A stretch of DNA of 64,000 nt, taken from assembly GCF_050003625.1 (NCBI RefSeq), contig NC_134397.1, positions 67,740,669 through 67,804,668 of the forward strand, given 5' to 3'. Made by a program: the position numbers and the translations under genes. Numbering within the stretch: position 1 is the stretch's first letter; each line of letters begins with the position of its first letter. Of the stretch, positions 59,542 through 64,000 are shown piece by piece. This stretch comes from Haematobia irritans. Lineage: Eukaryota; Arthropoda; Insecta; Diptera; Muscidae. Below the pieces are notes generated by a model. It worked only from the letters and a program-made list of their open reading frames with translations, was not told the DNA's origin and did not search any database.

Positions 59542-60525
59542 ATACCCTAAACCACATAGTTGTAAGAGTATAATAACTTTGTTCTGCCAAAAAAAAAAAA
59601 AAATATGCCTATCACAAATATTGATTTTAGACCCCATAAAATATTCGTCTGCCCGTCCGTCCGTCCATGTATTTCTTGTTCGCAGAAATCCGGTCGCAAT
59701 TATTAACCGAATTTGATTAAATTTGGTACAGGGTGTTTTTTGGCCACAAGGACGAACGCTATTGAATTTGGAAGAAATTAAATCAAATATAGATATAGTT
59801 CCCATATATATGTATCCCCCGATTTCGACTAATGGAGTCACATTGCGCTTTTCTACGAACCGCTCATCGTCAAATTTGGCACAAAGTAATCTTTCTCACC
59901 ATCTTTGAAGTCTGCTAAATTTCATCGAAATCGGATCAGACTTCAATGTATCTCCCATATATATGTAGCGCCCAATTTTGAAAAATTTGATCTGCCAAAA
60001 AATGTGCCTATCACTGATATTGATTTTAGACTCCATAAAATATTCGTCTCCCCGTCCGTCCGTCCATCTGTCCATGTCTTTGTTGTTCACAGAATTCCGG
60101 TAGCAATTATTAACCGATTTTGATTAAATTTGGTACAGGGTGTTTTTTTGGCCATAAGGACGAACGCTATTGAATTTGGGAGAAATTTAATCAAATATAG
60201 ATATAATTTCCATATATATGTATCCCCCGATTTCGACAAATGGGGTCACGTTGCGCTTTTTTACGAATCGCTCATCGTCAAATTTGGCACAATGTAATCT
60301 TTCTCACCATCTTTGAAGTCTGCTAAATTTCATCGAAATCGGTTTAGACTTATGTTATATGTAGCGCCCAATTTTGAAAATTTTCCGCTAATAACCTTTA
60401 TTGACCATCATTTATTATACCCTAAACCACATAGTTGTCAGGGTATAATAACTTTGATCTACCAAAAAATATGCCTACCAGAAATATTGATTTTAGACCC
60501 CATAAAACATATACCGATCGACTCA
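59542..60525 (+). mobile_element. Family D elements, three partial copies in tandem
   Basis: 5' ends ATACCCTAAACCACATAGTT are at 59542 and 60417. Between them a segment of about 400 bp is repeated (TTGATTTTAGAC at 59621 and 60020, each with its own (GTCC)n run near 59649 and 60051). Each stops before a 3' hairpin. The third copy ends at ACTCAGACACCTCCTGAACC. Confidence 0.72.
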
Positions 60526-60787
60526 GACACCTCCTGAACCTATAACTTTCTAATTTATTTGATTCCGAAACAAAACCCCAAATTTATGGAAATTCCCCCA
60601 GCAAATCCCCATCTCAAAAATTTAGTTACCACTCTTGATAAAATATCTCCGATATAGACACCTCCTGAACCTATGACCTTCTAATTTATTTGATTTCGAA
60701 ACAAAACCCCAATTTTATGGAAATTCCCCCAGCAAATCCCCATCTCAAAAATTTAGTTCACACTCTCGATAAAATATCCCCGATATA
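60526..60787. repeat. 131-bp tandem repeat (element L), two copies
   Basis: GACACCTCCTGAACCTAT at 60526 and 60657, each followed by GGAAATTCCCCCAGCAAATC. A related single piece is at 34085-34160. Function unknown. Confidence 0.75.
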
Positions 60788-61497
60788 GAGGAAATCCCCA
60801 ATTCTGGCAACATTGATATAAATTACAACTTGGGTTTTAGTGTGGCAACTAACTATCAGAATTAATCATTTAACATTTATGGCGGTGATTGTATAAAGAA
60901 TATTCAATTTATTAAAATATCCAATCACACACACAAACACGCATTTACGAACACACACACACACACACAAAATTATGCCCGCTTTAACATGTAATTAATG
61001 GAGATGGAATTTTATAAAATTCTATGAATTCTTGGAAATTCAACTAAAGCATATAAATGGGTTTTGTTTAAAATGCCAAACTATTTACCAGAACTCGAAA
61101 TAGGCTGAAACTCCTGTTAAGACAAATAACATCACACAGGGATCATCAGCCTTTCTCCTATATCTACACCCAAAGGTGTTATTGTTTAACAAAGGCACAC
61201 ACAAAAATAATTGTGTAGACATTTCCCAAATAAAAAATAAAATATAATCTAAAGTTACCCAAGTGGAAACTAATATAACACTAGACTTGTAGACAAAACT
61301 CCTTATAGGAAATATCATTGACGGTATGGTGGATAAGTTGTGCATTATTATGGATTATGTCAGGTTTAGAGTTACCATTAACACTCTTTATGACTCAAAC
61401 CTAATACATCTGATATTAAAAAAAATTACAAATAAATAAATAATATTTATATACTGAAACAGTTGAAACAGTCTACAAGTTCAATAAATGTTAGGGG
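60788..61497. other. Unique block with CA runs, no gene seen
   Basis: CA repeats at 60927-60935 and 60953-60969. Otherwise AT-rich single-copy-looking sequence. Confidence 0.4.
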
Positions 61498-61633
61498 GTG
61501 GAAAAAGTCGATAGGGGATCCCACGATGCTCTCTAAAAGAAATGGTTGTGGACTTGTCCAATAGGACTGAATCGGAAGTGGAAAAAATCGAGAGGGGATC
61601 CCGGGATGCACTTGAAAGAAATGTTTGTGGAAT
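61498..61633 (+). repeat. 80-bp imperfect tandem duplication
   Basis: GTGGAAAAAGTCGATAGGGG at 61498 recurs as GTGGAAAAAATCGAGAGGGG at 61578, both followed by ATCCC and AAAGAAATG-TTGTGGA. Confidence 0.75.
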
Positions 61634-61647
61634 AAATTCCAATTTCT

Positions 61648-61786
61648 ATACCCTTCACCACTACTGTGGTACAGGGTATAATAAGTTTGTGCATTTGTAT
61701 GTAACGCCAAGAAATAGTGGTCATAGACCCATCTTTTAGTATACCGATCGGCTTAGAATTAAATTCTGAGTCGATTTAGCGATGTC

Positions 61787-61817
<31 letters not shown>

Positions 61818-63472
61818 ATATGTAATTTTGTGCACAAAGTACAGGTCGCAGTTTAAATCCGATGGTCCTCAAATTTGACATAACGTCTTTCTTCGGGTAG
61901 AAGACAATCGCTATTGATTTTGGAAAAAATCGGTTCAGATTTAGATATAGCTGCCATATATAGTTATCACCGATTTGATTATAATTCACGTATTTATGAA
62001 CCGACGTTCTTAAAATTTTCTACATCTGAATGTTTTGTCAGTCCCGTAAAAACTGCCAAATATCAGCTAAATCGGTTCAGATTTATATATAGCTCCCATA
62101 TATATTTTTTCGTCCGATTTGGACTTATATGGCCCCAAAAGCGAGAGTTTTGCCCTGATTTGCTTCAAATTTTGCACAACGAGTACGTTTAATAGTATCG
62201 TTAATTGTGCCAAATTTAGTTGAAATCGGTTCAGATTTAGATATAGCTCCCATATATATCTTTCGTCCGATTTTGACTTATATGGCTTCAAAAGCCAGAG
62301 TTTTGCCCTGATTTGATTAAAATTTTGTACAAGGGGTACGTTTAATAGTATTGTTAATTGTGCCAAATTTAGTTTAAATCGGTTCAGATTTAGATATAGC
62401 TCCCATATATATCTTTCGACCGCTTTGGACTTATATGGCCCCAAAAGCCAGAGTTTTGCCCTGATTTGCTTCAAATTTTGCACAACAAGTACGTTTAATA
62501 GTATCGTTAAGTGTGCATAATTTGGTTAAAATCGGTTCCGATTTAGATATAGCTCCCATATATATCTTTCGTCCGGTTTGGATTTATATGGCCTCAAAAG
62601 CCAGAGTTTTGCCATGAGTTGCTTGAAATTTTGCACAAGGAGTACGTTTTATAGTATAGTTTTATAGTTTTTATAGTATCGTTAATTGTGCAAAATTTAG
62701 TTGAAGTCGGTTCAGATTTAGATATAGCTCCCATATATATCATTCGCCCGATTTGGACTAATATGCCCACAGAGGAAAAAGTGCTACTCTGATTTACGTG
62801 AAATTTTGCAGACGGAGTAGAATTGAACTTGAAACTTTGCACAGGCAGTAGAATTAAGGTTCTGCATATGCGTGTTTATTTTGGTTGAAATCGGTTCAGA
62901 TTTTGATATAGCTCCCATATATATCTTTCGCCCGATTTTCCTTCATATGACCACAGAGGTCAAAGTTGTTATCCGATTTACGTGAAATTTTTCACAGGGA
63001 GTAGATTCAACATAGTAACTATGCATGTGAAATTTGATTGCAATCGGTTCAGATTTCGATATAGATTCCATATATATGTTTTTCCTATTTAGGCAAAACT
63101 GGCCGAAATACCTACATTTTCCTTATCAAATCGCCACTGCTAAGTCGAAAACTTATCAAAATGACTCAAATTTTCCTATTACTCTATTACACATCTATCG
63201 ACCGATAAATCATAAATACACTTTTGCGAAGTTGCCTCAAAATTGGTTCATATTTAAATGTTTCCTATATTATTTTACTAACATTGTAAAATCTATAAGT
63301 ATTGCAGAACTCTGTACAGATCTGCTCAGATATACAGAATATATGTGTATGGATTCATATAGCATCCAACACATTGGACGGATTTGATATGGTATCGAAA
63401 ACGTGGACTTACAAAGTGGTGAAGGGTATAATATAGTCGGCCCCGCCCGACTTTAGACTTTCCTTACTTGTT
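61648..63472 (+). mobile_element. DINE-1-like family C element, complete
   Basis: 5' end ATACCCTTCACCACTACTGT and core with GTCGATTTAGCGATGTCCG. (GTCY)n at 61782-61822. Central units spaced exactly 153 bp (TAGCTCC at 62244, 62397, 62550). The 3' part runs GTGGTGAAGGGTATAATATA, then a GC-rich hairpin segment (GTCGGCCCCGCCCGAC, 63436-63451) and CTTACTTGTT. It holds the empty target of the hAT MITE (63363-63370). No coding capacity. Confidence 0.88.
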
Positions 63473-63681
63473 TTTTGTATCAAATAGAAAATAATTATTC
63501 AAGCTTGAGATCGATATCTATATTATTTCAAATATTAATATTTCAAGAAAATAAACTTTTTGAATTTATACATGGCATCATTTCCCTTTCAAGTTATAAT
63601 AAAATGTGCCAAAATTCGTTTTTTTTTTTGGTAACTGCTAACCTCAAATTTATTACCCTTCTTTAGGGAAAACTACAACAC

Positions 63682-64000
63682 TCGAAAAAGGGCACTAAAG
63701 CCAATTTAACTCTATTTAAGGTCATGACAAATATTATGTTTTAGCGAGAATTTCTCCAATATGAGAACGTTTCCTTAACTTTAATACTTTTATGTGTATG
63801 TTAGCAAAGTTAATTAAAAATCGTGGAAAAACTTTACACAAATAAAGAATAAAGATTTACTAAATTCGTATTGCCCACGAAATCGTTCCGATTTTCTTAA
63901 AATTTGTAAATTTCACTTAAATAACTTCAGCGGTTTTTGCAATTGTGAGCTCCAATATTTTTCCTTCAAACTACGATTTTTTTTTGACAAGTCAAAAACA
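63682..64000. mobile_element. MITE I, cut by window end
   Basis: Begins ACACTCGAAAAAGGGCACTA and carries CACTAAAGCCAATTTAACTC and GATTTACTAAATTCGTATT, in common with 37019-37383 and 23851-24372. Confidence 0.6.

Noticed and set aside
61085..61345. 86-residue minus-strand hydrophobic open frame
   Set aside because: No family resemblance, splice context or repeat support; length is expected by chance in 64 kb.

Overview
This window looks like repeat-choked nuclear DNA from a higher fly, most likely a calyptrate/muscid (Musca, Stomoxys or Haematobia type). That is inferred from the transposon families, the AT-richness and the lack of operon-like coding. I find no host protein-coding gene that I can name. 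There is one candidate exon (minus strand, about 33055-33255) and several blocks of unique non-repetitive DNA that could be intron or intergenic sequence. Nearly every long open frame here lies inside a tandem repeat and is not a gene.

The dominant component is a group of non-autonomous rolling-circle elements with DINE-1/mini-me (Helentron-associated, HINE) architecture. I call the four families A, B, C and D. Read 5' to 3', a complete copy has a 5' end beginning ATACCC with a subterminal inverted repeat (A: CCTCCACCAT; B: CCACCACCAT; C: CCTGCACCAC-like; D: CCTAAACCAC). Next come a TATA-rich core, a (GTCY)n microsatellite and a central tandem repeat whose unit is 153 bp (152-153 bp in D). 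A carries a 29-bp AT-rich tandem array as well. The 3' subterminal repeat, a short GC-rich hairpin and the end ACTTGTT close the element. Full-length or near-full-length A copies lie at 217-1192, 5001-7705, 25058-27026, 30580-32682, 34227-35995 and 49323-50698. B copies lie at 14294-15735, 29273-32924, 52960-54701 and 55739-57476. C copies lie at 27703-29208 and 61648-63472. Fragments fill much of the rest.

Other mobile DNA includes an internally deleted DD41D (rosa-like) mariner at 5945-6876, sitting cleanly at a TA inside an A element. A Himar1-like (irritans subfamily, DD34D) mariner at 52892-59378 carries a nested B element, a 341-bp internal tandem triplication and a 2.78-kb tandem duplication. 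A 530-bp hAT-type MITE at 50743-51272 has an 8-bp target duplication and about 16 copies of CGTGAGT. There are tRNA-derived SINE heads and tails, including a snap-back palindromic copy at 39748-39966, and several AT-rich MITE-like families (G, H, I, J, K). Free-standing satellite-like arrays of the 29-bp unit, with higher-order structure, occur at 21231-23705 and 43080-44395.

Layout. 1-17.9 kb: nested A/B/G elements plus the rosa-like mariner. 17.9-19.9 kb: unique. 19.9-25 kb: B element, 29-bp satellite, MITEs. 25-36.3 kb: A, C and B elements, SINE tail, candidate exon. 36.3-38.5 kb: mostly unique. 38.5-45.4 kb: C, A, G and B plus the second satellite. 45.4-47.6 kb: unique. 47.6-51.4 kb: repeats and the hAT MITE. 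51.4-52.75 kb: unique. 52.75-60.8 kb: D elements with the Himar-like complex. 60.8-64 kb: unique DNA, full C element, MITE I. The parts do not form a pathway; the biology here is successive transposition, self-nesting and tandem amplification.
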